Origin: Micromonospora tarapacensis
GTDB lineage: Bacteria; Actinomycetota; Actinomycetes; Mycobacteriales; Micromonosporaceae
DNA length: 64,000 nucleotides
Direction of reading: 5' to 3'
Assembly (NCBI RefSeq): GCF_019697375.1
Contig: NZ_JAHCDI010000004.1
Coordinates: forward strand, 124,001 to 188,000
Under the pieces are notes generated by a model that saw only the letters and a program-made list of their open reading frames with translations, ran no database searches and was not told the origin of the DNA. Positions within the stretch are counted from its first letter, which is position 1. Every line of letters begins with the position of its first letter. Made by a program: the position numbers and the translations under genes. Positions 44,414 through 54,646 of the stretch are shown here, in pieces.

Positions 44414-45259
44414 TCAGCCCGAGGGAGGCAGGAAGCCCACCGCCCGGCCGGGAGCACCGGTGCCGCCCTCGACGTTGAGCGGTAGGAAACAGAACCAGGC
44501 ACCGCGTGCCGGCAACTTCGACAGGCCGGTGAGGCACTCCACGAACACCGCACCGGTACGCAGGGCGGCCACATGGGTCGGTCGTCCGTCGTGGGCTGGC
44601 CCCATCGAAGGGGCGTCGATGCCGACGCAGCGGACGCCCCGGTCCAGGAGCAGCTCGATCGCGGCGACCGATGGTGCCGGCCAGCCCGGCTGCCGGGCGG
44701 TGACGATCACGTCGTGCACGTAGCGCTGCCCCTCCTCGCCGCGGACGTAGTGCCGGTCCCAGCCGGTGTGCAGCAGGACGATCTCCCCGGGGCGCAACCG
44801 GCCGTGCTGGCCCTCCCACGCCTCGATGACCTCAGGGTTGATCAGAGGGCTCATCCCCGCCCGGGTACCGTGCGGTTCCGACGCGGTCGCGCCGGCCCCG
44901 ATCACCGCACATCCGCCCATGAGCTGACTCAGCTCGACGCGCTCGACGGAGACCGATCCCGCCGGACCGGCGTCGGGCAACCCCGAGCCCTCGGGCGGGA
45001 TGAAGTGGCACGGCGCGTCCAGGTGGGTGCCGGTGTGTTCGTCGATGGCCATCCAGCGGGTCGCGTACGGCCCGTTTCGCGCCAACGCCGTCGCGGCCGG
45101 ATGCCGGTGGTCGGTGAACCAGTTCCAGGTCTTCACCTGGAACGGTTGATGGGTCGCCCAATGACACGGCAGATCCTCGGCGATCGGCAACGTCAGATCG
45201 ACGACGGCCCAGTTCGGCAGCCCGATCGGTGCGAGTGGGTTCGGCTGCGGGCTGCTCAC
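44414..45259 (-). CDS. cyclase-family (kynurenine formamidase-like) hydrolase, candidate fluoropentonolactonase
   Basis: This 281-residue protein of the Cyclase/KynB superfamily carries the metal motif HTGTHLDAPCHF near residue 75, plus VLLHTGWDRHYVRG and VGIDAPSMGPAHDG. Family members hydrolyse amides, esters or lactones with Zn or Mn. It overlaps the upstream phosphoesterase by ATGA and is followed, after 91 bp, by the adenine phosphoribosyltransferase. A lactone-opening step is needed between sugar oxidation and the pentonate dehydratase in the proposed fluorosugar route; assigning it here is inference. Confidence 0.8.
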   Translation of the reverse strand: MSSPQPNPLAPIGLPNWAVVDLTLPIAEDLPCHWATHQPFQVKTWNWFTDHRHPAATALARNGPYATRWMAIDEHTGTHLDAPCHFIPPEGSGLPDAGPAGSVSVERVELSQLMGGCAVIGAGATASEPHGTRAGMSPLINPEVIEAWEGQHGRLRPGEIVLLHTGWDRHYVRGEEGQRYVHDVIVTARQPGWPAPSVAAIELLLDRGVRCVGIDAPSMGPAHDGRPTHVAALRTGAVFVECLTGLSKLPARGAWFCFLPLNVEGGTGAPGRAVGFLPPSG

Positions 45260-46041
45260 GACAGCCTCGCCAACTTCCGGGTGAGGCCATCCTCGATCTC
45301 CAACACCACGCCACCCAACGTGATCGGCTGACCGGACAGCGGGGAGGGCAGGGGCAGGGTCATCGGGTCCCCGGCGGTCTTGAGTCCGGTCACGAAGCTG
45401 TCGTAGGCAAAGCCTTGGACACCTCCCTCCGGTCCGGTCATGCCGACGTCGGTGACGAGCGCGGTACCGCCGGGCAGGATGTGCAGGGGCAGGGTCGGCT
45501 CGTGGGTGTGTGTGCCCAGTACCGCGGCGGCTTCGCCGTCGACGGCGCGAGCGAAGATCTTCTTTTCGATCACGTGGTCACCGTGATAGTCCACGATGAC
45601 TGTTCCGTTCCGCGGCGCTTTCAGCCAACCTCCGTGGTACGCGGGCTCGACCTGACCGGCGGTGGCGACCACCGATCGCATGGCGCAGCGGTCGGCGAGG
45701 TTGAGCACGGTCACCTCCTCGCCAGCCACCTCCAGATGGGTGCTCCCCCGGCCGGGCACCACGGTGCCGACGTTGAAGGGGCGGATAACCCTCGGGTGTT
45801 CGAGCAGCTTGACCGACTCGCCGCTGTCCCAGGAGTGATTGCCTCCGGTGACGACGTCGACGCCGCTGGCGAACAGCAGCTCCACCTGCTTGCTGGCCAT
45901 CCCGAGGCCGTTGGGCGCGCAGTTCTCGGCGTTGGCGATCACCAGGTCGGCGTGATGGTCGGCGCGTAGCTCGGGTAGTCGCTTCGCCAGGTGGGCGGTT
46001 GCCTCCTCGCCCACGATGTCGCCAAAAAAGAGCACGATCAT
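45256..46041 (-). CDS. YmdB-type metallophosphoesterase, candidate 5-fluororibose-1-phosphate phosphatase
   Basis: This 261-residue calcineurin-like phosphoesterase of the YmdB/DR1281 family has MIVLFFGDIVGEEATAHLAK, IANAENCAPNGLG, VDVVTGGNHSWDSGE, YHGDHVIEKKIFA and VLGTHTHEPTLPLHILPGG, all metal-ligand blocks. Start ATG at 46041 has GGAGG 8 nt upstream. It is divergent from the fluorinase, which it adjoins across a 266-bp promoter region. Related enzymes act on cyclic nucleotides. In this cluster a phosphatase for 5-fluoro-5-deoxyribose 1-phosphate would be the fitting role. Confidence 0.85.
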   Translation of the reverse strand: MIVLFFGDIVGEEATAHLAKRLPELRADHHADLVIANAENCAPNGLGMASKQVELLFASGVDVVTGGNHSWDSGESVKLLEHPRVIRPFNVGTVVPGRGSTHLEVAGEEVTVLNLADRCAMRSVVATAGQVEPAYHGGWLKAPRNGTVIVDYHGDHVIEKKIFARAVDGEAAAVLGTHTHEPTLPLHILPGGTALVTDVGMTGPEGGVQGFAYDSFVTGLKTAGDPMTLPLPSPLSGQPITLGGVVLEIEDGLTRKLARLS

Positions 46042-47204
<1,163 letters not shown>

Positions 47205-47279
47205 ACAGGTCCGGCGCATCTCACCGGGCGTGGTCGTCGGCGAGGCCGGCGGCTACGCCCGTCACCCTGAGGGGGGGGC

Positions 47280-48674
47280 ATGACGCTCACCACGTTCGAA
47301 GTCGCGATGCTGATGGCCACCATCGCGATCGTCGTCTTCACCGCGCAGGCTGTCGGCAACCTCTTCGCCCGGTTCCGGCAGCCGGCGGTCATCGGCGAGA
47401 TCCTTGCCGGACTGGTGTGCGGCCCCACTGTTCTCGGTCTGCTGGCACCGGAGGTGAAACAGGCGCTGTTCCCACAGAGCGGCGCCGTCGCGGCGATCCT
47501 CGCCGGGCTGGGGCAGCTCGGCCTGCTGCTGTTGATGTTCGTCACCGGCAGCGAGATCCGGGTCCACTCCAAACCCGGGGACCGACGCACGATTGGCCTG
47601 GTCTCGACCAGCGGACTGGTGCTGCCCTTCGTCTTCGGACTGGCCATCGTCATGGCCATCGACCACCAGAACCTCACCGGCCCGGCCGGCTCGCGGCTGA
47701 CGACGGCCCTGGTTTTCGCCATCGCCGTCGCGGTGACCAGCATTCCGGTGATCTCCCGCATCATGCTCGATCTGGGCCTGCTGCGGGAATCCTTCGCCCG
47801 GATCGTGCTGAGTGTCGCGGCGATCGAGGACGTCGTGCTCTACATCGTTCTCGCCGTGGTGCTCAGCCTGGCGAATTCGCCCTCCACCGAGTTCGGGCTC
47901 TGGGTGCTGACCGGGATCGAGGACACCGCCTGGTCGGTCGGGTACCACGTCACGGTCACGATCCTCCTCCTCAGCGCGTTTCTGATCTGGGGGACGGCGC
48001 TGTTCCGCTGGCTCCTTCATGGCCCGTTCGGCATGGTCTCGCGCCGCGGCTCGGCGGCGTACCGGCTGGTGTTGTTGCTGGTCGCGGTCCTGATCTGCAC
48101 CTTGTTGGGTATCAACGCGATCTTCGGCGCGCTGCTGACCGGCTTGTGTGCGCGCCGAGCCGACCAGCAGGCGTTGGCGCGGTCGGCCGAGGGTGCCGCA
48201 GACGGTGCGCGGGCCGACGCCCGGCAGCGGATCGACGAGGGCGACCGATCCTGGGAAGCGATCCGCCAGTTCTCGACAGCCTTCTTCATCCCAATCTACT
48301 TCTTTACGGTCGGGCTCAACCTGGACCTTGCCCGGAACCTCGACCTGATCTTCTTCGCCTGGTTCTTCCTGGTGTGCTGCGTGTTGAAGGCCATCAGTGT
48401 TTTCGTTGGCGCACTGCTGGCCGGGCAGCCGATGGGGCGCTCCGTAGACCTCTCGGTGGCGCTCAACGCCCGCGGTGGTCCGGGAATCGTGCTGGCCACA
48501 GTGACTCTGAGTGCCGGGGTGGTCAACGAGTCCTTCTTCACCTCGATGGTGCTGCTCTCCGTGCTGACCTCCCTGATGGCCGGGTTCTGGCTGGAACGCC
48601 GGCTGTCGGCCCTACGCGACCGGGAGCGGGTCTCGGAAACAGCCGACGCGTCGAGTGCGCACCTGGCCAGGTGA
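47280..48674 (+). CDS. CPA2-type cation/proton antiporter (FlH-like)
   Basis: This 464-residue membrane protein has about 12 helices and Na_H_exchanger features: FRQPAVIGEILAGLVCGPTV, LLLLMFVTGSEIRV, the VTSIPVISRIMLDLGLLRES crossover, IEDVVLYIVLAVVLSLA with the paired acidic residues, FFIPIYFFTVGLNLDL and LNARGGPGIVLATVTLSAGV. It follows the fluorinase by 75 bp. A putative Na+/H+ antiporter (FlH) also adjoins fluorinase in S. cattleya. It may offset ionic or proton stress from fluoride (HF) entry, or move fluoride; neither is proved. Confidence 0.9.
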   Translation: MTLTTFEVAMLMATIAIVVFTAQAVGNLFARFRQPAVIGEILAGLVCGPTVLGLLAPEVKQALFPQSGAVAAILAGLGQLGLLLLMFVTGSEIRVHSKPGDRRTIGLVSTSGLVLPFVFGLAIVMAIDHQNLTGPAGSRLTTALVFAIAVAVTSIPVISRIMLDLGLLRESFARIVLSVAAIEDVVLYIVLAVVLSLANSPSTEFGLWVLTGIEDTAWSVGYHVTVTILLLSAFLIWGTALFRWLLHGPFGMVSRRGSAAYRLVLLLVAVLICTLLGINAIFGALLTGLCARRADQQALARSAEGAADGARADARQRIDEGDRSWEAIRQFSTAFFIPIYFFTVGLNLDLARNLDLIFFAWFFLVCCVLKAISVFVGALLAGQPMGRSVDLSVALNARGGPGIVLATVTLSAGVVNESFFTSMVLLSVLTSLMAGFWLERRLSALRDRERVSETADASSAHLAR

Positions 48675-48731
48675 TCCGATGGCGGCCATCGGTCGGTGCG
48701 CGTACCACCAATCCCATCATGGAGGGCAACC

Positions 48732-50432
48732 ATGTCGAACCGTTCACCCGCGTACTCCCTGTTCGAGGGGCGCGATCGCGCACCGATGCGGGCCTTCGCC
48801 AGGTCGATCGGATACACCGAGGACGATCTACGTCGGCCGATGGTCGCGGTGGTGCACTCGTGGATCGGCACCATGCCGTGCAACTTCACCCACCGGGAAC
48901 TGGCCGGGCACGTCATGCGCGGGGTACGCGCCGCGGGAGGTACGCCGGTCGAGGTGAACACGATCGCGATATCAGACGTGATCACGATGGGTACGGAGGG
49001 AATGAAGACCTCGTTGGTCAGCCGCGAGGTCATCGCCGATTCGATCGAACTGGTCGCCCGTGGCCACATGTTCGACGCGATCGTGTCGATCGTCGGGTGC
49101 GACAAGACCATCCCGGCCGCGGCGATGGCAAACGCTCGACTTGATCTACCCAGCGTGATCGTCTACTCGGGATCCATCCAGCCGGGGTGGTTCCGTGGCA
49201 CGCCGGTGACCATCGCGGACGTCTTCGAGGCGGTCGGTGCGACCGCGTCCGGCCGTATGAGCGACGCCGACCTGGCCGAGCTGGAGTCCGTCGCCTGCCC
49301 CGGTGCGGGCTCGTGCGGGGGGCAGTACACGGCCAACACGATGGCCATGATGATGGAGTTCCTCGGCCTGTCGCCGCTGGGCTCCGCCGGGCCGCCGGCG
49401 CTGAGTGACCGGCGGGCGGAGGTCTGCTTCGACGCCGGGAGACTCGTCATGCGGGCCCTGGCGGAAGGGCTGGTGCCGAGCCGAATCCTGACGCCGGCCG
49501 CCTTCGCCAACGCGATCGTCGTCGGCGCCGCCACCGCCGGCTCCACCAATCTCGTCCTGCACCTGCTGGCGATAGCCCGAGAAGCGGGAGTGCCGCTGAG
49601 CCTCGCCGACTTCGACCGGATCAGCGGGCGGGTCCCGGTGATCACCGACCTGAAGCCGTACGGGCGATTCACGGCCGTGGACCTCGACGCGGCCGGCGGC
49701 AGCAGACTGGTAGCCGACCGGTTGCTGCGGGCCGGCCTGCTCGACGGCGACGCGCTGACCGCCACCGGTCGTCGGCTCGGCGACGAGGCCGAGCTCGCCG
49801 AGGAGACACCGGGACAGGTCGTCGTGAAAACGGTGACGGAACCGCTGCAGCCGACGGGCGGACTGGTGGTCCTCCACGGCAACCTCGCCCCCGACGGTTG
49901 CGTGGTCAAAGTCACCGGCTACCAGGCTCTCGAACACACCGGCCCGGCCCGGGTCTTCGAGACCGAGGAGCAGGCGATGGCGGCCGTGCAGCAGGGCGAG
50001 GTGGTGGCGGGTGACGTGGTCGTGATCAGGTACGAGGGGCCGCGCGGTGGGCCGGGCATGCGCGAGATGTTGGGGGTCACGGCCGCGCTGGTCGGCCGCG
50101 ACCTCGGTGCGAGCGTCGCGCTGGTGACCGACGGGCGGTTCTCCGGTGCGACCCGCGGGATGATGGCGGGGCACGTGGTGCCCGAGGCTGCGGTCGGCGG
50201 TCCCATCGCGGCCGTTCGCGACGGCGATCTGGTGACGCTCGACGTACCTGCCCGCACCATCACCCTGCACATCGACGACGCGGAGTTGACCGCCCGGTTG
50301 GCCGGTTGGAAGGAGCCCACCGCTCGCTACCGAACCGGGGTGCTGGCGAAGTACCGAGCGCTGGTCTCGTCCGCGGCGCATGGCGCGGTCATGGGCACCA
50401 TGCCGGCACCGGGCCCGCTCGGGTTGGACTGA
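48732..50432 (+). CDS. IlvD/Edd-family dihydroxy-acid (sugar-acid) dehydratase
   Basis: This 566-residue Fe–S dehydratase has GCDKTIPAAAMANARLDLP and CPGAGSCGGQYTANTMAMMM (the cluster cysteines). It also has VIRYEGPRGGPGMREML, LVTDGRFSGATRGMMAGHV and PEAAVGGPIAAVRDGD. Start ATG at 48732 has GGAGGG upstream. The salinosporamide cluster uses a homologue (SalH) on 5-chloro-pentonate. Here the same chemistry would turn 5-fluoro-2,3,4-trihydroxypentanoate into 5-fluoro-4-hydroxy-2-oxopentanoate. It could instead be a duplicate branched-chain dehydratase, but its place beside fluorinase favours the first reading. Confidence 0.9.
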   Translation: MSNRSPAYSLFEGRDRAPMRAFARSIGYTEDDLRRPMVAVVHSWIGTMPCNFTHRELAGHVMRGVRAAGGTPVEVNTIAISDVITMGTEGMKTSLVSREVIADSIELVARGHMFDAIVSIVGCDKTIPAAAMANARLDLPSVIVYSGSIQPGWFRGTPVTIADVFEAVGATASGRMSDADLAELESVACPGAGSCGGQYTANTMAMMMEFLGLSPLGSAGPPALSDRRAEVCFDAGRLVMRALAEGLVPSRILTPAAFANAIVVGAATAGSTNLVLHLLAIAREAGVPLSLADFDRISGRVPVITDLKPYGRFTAVDLDAAGGSRLVADRLLRAGLLDGDALTATGRRLGDEAELAEETPGQVVVKTVTEPLQPTGGLVVLHGNLAPDGCVVKVTGYQALEHTGPARVFETEEQAMAAVQQGEVVAGDVVVIRYEGPRGGPGMREMLGVTAALVGRDLGASVALVTDGRFSGATRGMMAGHVVPEAAVGGPIAAVRDGDLVTLDVPARTITLHIDDAELTARLAGWKEPTARYRTGVLAKYRALVSSAAHGAVMGTMPAPGPLGLD

Positions 50433-50484
50433 GACCGCTCTGGGTGGAGGATCCTGCCGTCGCCCGGCGTCACGTCCCCACACC

Positions 50485-50518
50485 CGTCGGGTGCCGTCCC
50501 TCCGGACGGCACCCGACG
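50485..50518. terminator. bidirectional terminator, dehydratase / adenosine kinase
   Basis: Perfect 15-bp arms CGTCGGGTGCCGTCC and GGACGGCACCCGACG with a 4-nt loop lie between the forward dehydratase (ends 50432) and the reverse adenosine kinase (ends 50538). Confidence 0.85.
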
Positions 50519-50537
50519 TCGGTCTTGCGTCAGCGGG

Positions 50538-51521
50538 TCATCTGGCCCATGGCAACCGCTGCCCGATCTCGGACGCCGCGGTCCGACCGTAGGTGCTGGC
50601 GAGCCCGTTCGCGAATGCCGTCGGGTGGATGTCGTACTCCTGTGGACCGACCGTGCGCAGCACCAGTGCGGCCAACGCGCAGCCGAGCTGTGCGGCTCTG
50701 ACATCCGGCAGGCCCCAGTTCACGCCGGCGAGGAACCCGGCCCGGAACGCGTCTCCCACGCCGGTCGGTTCGATCTCGGCGTCGACCGCCACGGCGGAGA
50801 CCTCCTCCGCCGGGTGGTCCAGGCTCTCGATCCGGGCACCCTTGGCGGCGAGGGTGGTTACCCAGGTGCCGACACGGGCGAGGATCTCTCGCTGGGTCCA
50901 CCCCGTCTTCTGCAGCACCAGAGCGTGTTCGTACTCGTTGGTGAACAGGTAGCGGGCACCGTCGACGAGGCGACAGATGTCCGCCGGGCGCATGAAGGCC
51001 AACTGTTGGGAGGGGTCGGCGGCGAACGGGTATTCGTTGGCCCGGCACTCGTCGGTGTGCCGAAGCATCGCGGCTGGATCGTTGGGGCTGATGATCACCA
51101 GGTTTGTGCCACCCACCTGCTCGACGGTTGGGCGCAGCTCCAGCTTCTGAGCCTCGGTCATCGCACCGGGATAGAACGACGCGATCTGGTTGCCGTCCTG
51201 GTCGGTGGTGCAGAGAAAACGCGCGGTGTGCAGCTCCTCGGACACAGCGATGAACGACACGTCCAGGCCGTTGCGTTCCAGCCACGACCGGTAGTCGGCG
51301 AAGTCGACGCCGGCGGCGGCGACGATCACCGGCCGCAGGCCCAGTCGGGCCAGGCCGAGGCCGATGTTGGCGGCGACCCCACCGCGGCGTACGTCGAGCG
51401 AATCGACCAGGAACGACAGCGACACCCGGTCGAGGGAGTCCGGTACGAACTGGTCGACGAAGCGGCCTCGGAAGGACGTGAGGTGGTCGACGGCGATCGA
51501 CCCGGTGACGATGATGGTCAC
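50538..51521 (-). CDS. adenosine kinase (PfkB family, AdoK-like)
   Basis: This 327-residue PfkB kinase is close in pattern to mycobacterial adenosine kinase: VTGSIAVDHLTSFRGRFVDQ, VSLSFLVDSLDVRRGGVAAN, AAGVDFADYRSWLERNG, TDQDGNQIASFYPGAMTEAQ, NEYEHALVLQKTGWTQ, and the catalytic anion-hole motif EPTGVGDAFRAGFLAG. It phosphorylates adenosine to AMP. It lies 16 bp downstream of metK on the same strand. With AhcY it would clear the adenosine produced from S-adenosylhomocysteine. Confidence 0.92.
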   Translation of the reverse strand: MTIIVTGSIAVDHLTSFRGRFVDQFVPDSLDRVSLSFLVDSLDVRRGGVAANIGLGLARLGLRPVIVAAAGVDFADYRSWLERNGLDVSFIAVSEELHTARFLCTTDQDGNQIASFYPGAMTEAQKLELRPTVEQVGGTNLVIISPNDPAAMLRHTDECRANEYPFAADPSQQLAFMRPADICRLVDGARYLFTNEYEHALVLQKTGWTQREILARVGTWVTTLAAKGARIESLDHPAEEVSAVAVDAEIEPTGVGDAFRAGFLAGVNWGLPDVRAAQLGCALAALVLRTVGPQEYDIHPTAFANGLASTYGRTAASEIGQRLPWAR

Positions 51522-51537
51522 GACAGCTCCCTATCGT

Positions 51538-52731
51538 TCACAGGCTGGCCGCAGCCCGCAGAGCCGGTACCCGGTCGGTCCGCTCCCACGTGAAGGTGTC
51601 TTCGGCACGGCCGAAATGGCCGTACGCGGCCGTATGCACGTAGATCGGGCGTAGCAGTTCAAGATCGCGGATGATCGCTGCGGGGCGCAGGTCGAAGACG
51701 CTGGTGAGCGCGGCGTGGATACGGTCGACGGGAATCTTCTCGGTGCCGAAGCACTCCACGAACAGACCCACCGGCTCCGCCTTGCCGATGGCGTACGCAA
51801 CCTGGATCTCGCAGTGTGTCGCCATTTCGGCGGCGACCACGTGCTTGGCGAGCCACCGCATCGCATAGGCGGCGGAGCGGTCCACCTTCGACGGGTCCTT
51901 GCCGGAGAAAGCCCCTCCGCCATGCCGCGAGATGCCGCCGTACGAGTCGATGATGATTTTGCGTCCGGTCAGGCCGGTGTCGCCCATCGGCCCCCCGATC
52001 TCGAACCGACCGGTGGGGTTCACCAGTAGCCGGTACTCGTCCGCGCGCAGCGTCAGCTCGGCCAGGGCCGGCTCCACCACGTGCTTGCGGATGTCCTCGG
52101 TCAGCAGCCCCTCGACGTCGATGTCGGCCGCGTGCTGGCTGGAGACGACGATGGTCTCCACCGCGACCGGGCGCACCCCGTCGTAGGCGATGGTGACCTG
52201 GGTCTTGCCGTCTGGACGGAGATACGGCATCGCGCCCTCGCGCCGAACGGTGGACAGCCGGCGGGAGAGGCGGTGAGCCAACGTGATCGGCAGCGGCATC
52301 AACTCGGGAGTGTCGGTGCACGCGTAGCCGAACATCATGCCCTGGTCGCCGGCGCCCTGCTGGTCCACCGCGTGGGGATCATCGCCACTGCGGGACTCGT
52401 ACGCCCGGGTCACGCCTTGGGCGATGTCTGGCGACTGCCGTCCGATCGCGACGTTGACACCGCAGGTACGGGCGTCGAAGCCCTTTGCCGACGAGTCATA
52501 CCCGATTCGCAGTACCTGTGCCCGGGCCACCTCCGCGGCATCGACACTGGCATGTGAGGTGACCTCGCCGGCGATGTGGATTTGCCCGGTTGTGATCAGT
52601 GTTTCCACGGCCACTCGGCTGTGCGGGTCTTCGAGGAGAAAGGCATCGAGAAGTGCATCGCTGATCTGGTCGGCGATTTTGTCCGGGTGCCCTTCTGTAA
52701 CCGATTCCGAGGTAAAAAGACGGTAAGGCAC
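51538..52731 (-). CDS. metK: S-adenosylmethionine synthetase
   Basis: This 397-residue full-length MetK has [93 protein letters not shown] and [20 protein letters not shown], i.e. all substrate and metal-binding blocks. The enzyme makes SAM from L-Met and ATP. In this cluster it regenerates SAM from the L-Met released by fluorinase. It is probably an additional copy beside a housekeeping metK elsewhere. It pairs with the adenosine kinase gene, and the ~330 bp up to the divergent methyltransferase (52732–53063) hold no gene. Confidence 0.96.
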   Translation of the reverse strand: MPYRLFTSESVTEGHPDKIADQISDALLDAFLLEDPHSRVAVETLITTGQIHIAGEVTSHASVDAAEVARAQVLRIGYDSSAKGFDARTCGVNVAIGRQSPDIAQGVTRAYESRSGDDPHAVDQQGAGDQGMMFGYACTDTPELMPLPITLAHRLSRRLSTVRREGAMPYLRPDGKTQVTIAYDGVRPVAVETIVVSSQHAADIDVEGLLTEDIRKHVVEPALAELTLRADEYRLLVNPTGRFEIGGPMGDTGLTGRKIIIDSYGGISRHGGGAFSGKDPSKVDRSAAYAMRWLAKHVVAAEMATHCEIQVAYAIGKAEPVGLFVECFGTEKIPVDRIHAALTSVFDLRPAAIIRDLELLRPIYVHTAAYGHFGRAEDTFTWERTDRVPALRAAASL

Positions 52732-53063
52732 AATAGACCTCCACGGATGTCACAGAGGCGCCGCGGCGACGCCGTCATCGCGCTGGGCGCTGCCGTCATG
52801 AACGGGATCTCGGATGCGAGACCTGCCGTCAAGTGTTGCCTTCGCCTCGAATCGGAGCATCGGAGGGAAGTAGCAGACACGGTGGCACGTTCCTCGTAGC
52901 GGACTGTTCCCTTCGGAGGTTCACTGAGCCCTCGGTAATGCCGCAAAATTGGGCGGGACCGGGCCGCCGGACCGCAGGCGCCGTGTCACTGACGACCGTG
53001 CTCAGCCGTCACCATTCGCCCGGCTGAGGCACGACCCGGATTCGGAGTTTCCTGGAGGGGACT

Positions 53064-54086
53064 GTGTCGACGCACCGTATACCCGCGCCATCCTCGTCAC
53101 CGTTGACCGATCGGCGGCCGGCCTTCGACCTGTTCGAGGGTTACGCGCTCAGCAACGTGCTCGCCGGGCTGGAGATCGGCGGTCTGCTCGCCACCCTGGA
53201 GCGGGACGGCCTCTCCGATGAGATCGTGCTGGATCGGGCACCCGAGGCCGCCAAACTGCTCGTAGCCAGCCTGCGGTACCTGGTGGACCGGGGCGTGGTG
53301 CACGCAGGTGAGGGCGGGTATGCCCTCACCGAGTATGGCCGGGAGATCTGTGCGGACAAGGGCTACCTGGTGTGGCTGGTGGGCGGCTACGGCCGGCCAT
53401 TGTCCAAACTGGACAGGTTCGTCACCGGTGCCGCCCGGTACGGCCTCGACTACACCCGCGACGGTGAGTGGGTTGCCGGCGGTGCCGCCATGCTCGGCCG
53501 GGCCGATGTCGTGCCCTACGCGGTGGGCCTGCTCAAGGGGATCGACTTCACCCGGATGGTGGACATCGGCTGCGGCAACGCCCGGTTCCTGCTGCTCGCG
53601 TGCCAACAGTTCGGCGCCTCCGGGGTCGGTGTCGATCTGAGCCCTGAGGCGTGCCAACTCGCCGAGGTGGCGGTAGACCGGGCCGGAATGCGGGAGCGGG
53701 TGCAGATCGTCCTGGGCGACGCCGAGGACCTCGATCGCATCCCGGGACTCGCCGAGACCGACCTGGTCGTCACCTTCTTCCTGCTGCACGAGGTCCTCGG
53801 AAAGGGCCGCGAGGCGCTTGTCGGTTACCTGCGCGAGCTGTCCGACCGGCTGCCCCCCGGCGCGCACCTGCTGGTGGCCGAGGTCGAGCCGCCGGACGGC
53901 GGAGTCTCGTCTCGGCAGTGGTTCACCCCCGAGTTCGCCTATGTGCACGCCGTCATGTCGCAGATTCTCTACACAGCGCAGCAGTGGACCGAGGCGTTGA
54001 CCGACGGGGGGTTCGAGGTGGCCGAGGTGTTGCGTGACGGGATGCCGGGCGGCCTGATCATCCTCGGCCGGAAGCCGGCATCGTGA
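53064..54086 (+). CDS. SAM methyltransferase with MppJ-like HE…H residues, candidate alpha-keto acid C-methyltransferase
   Basis: This 340-residue protein has an N-terminal winged-helix dimerisation domain (FDLFEGYALSNVLAGLEIGG, VASLRYLVDRGVVHAGEGGY) and a class I fold (MVDIGCGNARFLLLACQQFG, GVDLSPEACQLAEVAVDRAG, LGDAEDLDRIPGL). His-Glu in FFLLHEVLGKG and a His 53 residues on (FAYVHAVMSQ) match the spacing and type of the His/Asp/His non-haem iron site of the alpha-keto acid C-methyltransferase MppJ. That suggests beta-methylation of a 2-oxo acid; an O-methyltransferase is the alternative. The GTG follows TGGAGGGG. First gene of a four-gene coupled operon. Confidence 0.85.
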   Translation: MSTHRIPAPSSSPLTDRRPAFDLFEGYALSNVLAGLEIGGLLATLERDGLSDEIVLDRAPEAAKLLVASLRYLVDRGVVHAGEGGYALTEYGREICADKGYLVWLVGGYGRPLSKLDRFVTGAARYGLDYTRDGEWVAGGAAMLGRADVVPYAVGLLKGIDFTRMVDIGCGNARFLLLACQQFGASGVGVDLSPEACQLAEVAVDRAGMRERVQIVLGDAEDLDRIPGLAETDLVVTFFLLHEVLGKGREALVGYLRELSDRLPPGAHLLVAEVEPPDGGVSSRQWFTPEFAYVHAVMSQILYTAQQWTEALTDGGFEVAEVLRDGMPGGLIILGRKPAS

Positions 54087-54646
54087 AGCCCGTCGGTCTC
54101 GCGACCGAAGCCCGATCATGCCTCGGCTACCAGATGATCGCGGGCAGACCGTCCGGGGCGGCGAAGCCTGTCGGCTTCCGGTCGATCAGCCGCACCGGTC
54201 ATCTCGCGGGTCCGCTCGCGGAGGCCGCCCTGCGCGGGCGGTATCTGCGGCCCCAACTCGCCGCGGTGCTGGCCGACGAGATTCGGCCCGGTGCCGGGCC
54301 CGGTGCCGTGGCCCTCGCGATCGCCGGTCGCTGCGTCGCCATCCTGGTGGTGAACGATCGGGAGGCCGCCACAGGGGTCCTGCTCGGCGATCGGCTGCTG
54401 GAACCGGAGGCCGAGGATTCCGTGTCGCTGTGGCACGGCACCTCACGATCGGTCCTGCGTCCCGCGGAACACGCCGACCTGATCGTTCAACTGCAGTGGC
54501 TCGCCGCGACGGCCGGTGGACTGCACGCCGGACAACTCCTCTTCCCAGTTCCCCGCGAACCCGGCGACCGGCTCCCGGTCGTACCCGGCACGTGGACGGC
54601 GCAAGGCCCCGACGCAGCGACCCTGATCGTGAGGATCACCCCATGA
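54083..54646 (+). CDS. hypothetical protein between methyltransferase and hydratase
   Basis: This 187-residue protein starts at a GTG inside the methyltransferase stop (GTGA) and overlaps the hydratase start (ATGA). The C-terminal half (GVLLGDRLLEPEAEDSVSLW, SVLRPAEHADLIVQLQWLAA, GGLHAGQLLFPV) faintly parallels the end of the following hydratase (HPARSVAWLVNKLG, GLAAGDIVLSGS). It may therefore be a shortened, diverged FAH/hydratase-fold partner. No catalytic residues can be named. Its translational coupling says it belongs to the pathway. Confidence 0.7.
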   Translation: MKPVGLATEARSCLGYQMIAGRPSGAAKPVGFRSISRTGHLAGPLAEAALRGRYLRPQLAAVLADEIRPGAGPGAVALAIAGRCVAILVVNDREAATGVLLGDRLLEPEAEDSVSLWHGTSRSVLRPAEHADLIVQLQWLAATAGGLHAGQLLFPVPREPGDRLPVVPGTWTAQGPDAATLIVRITP

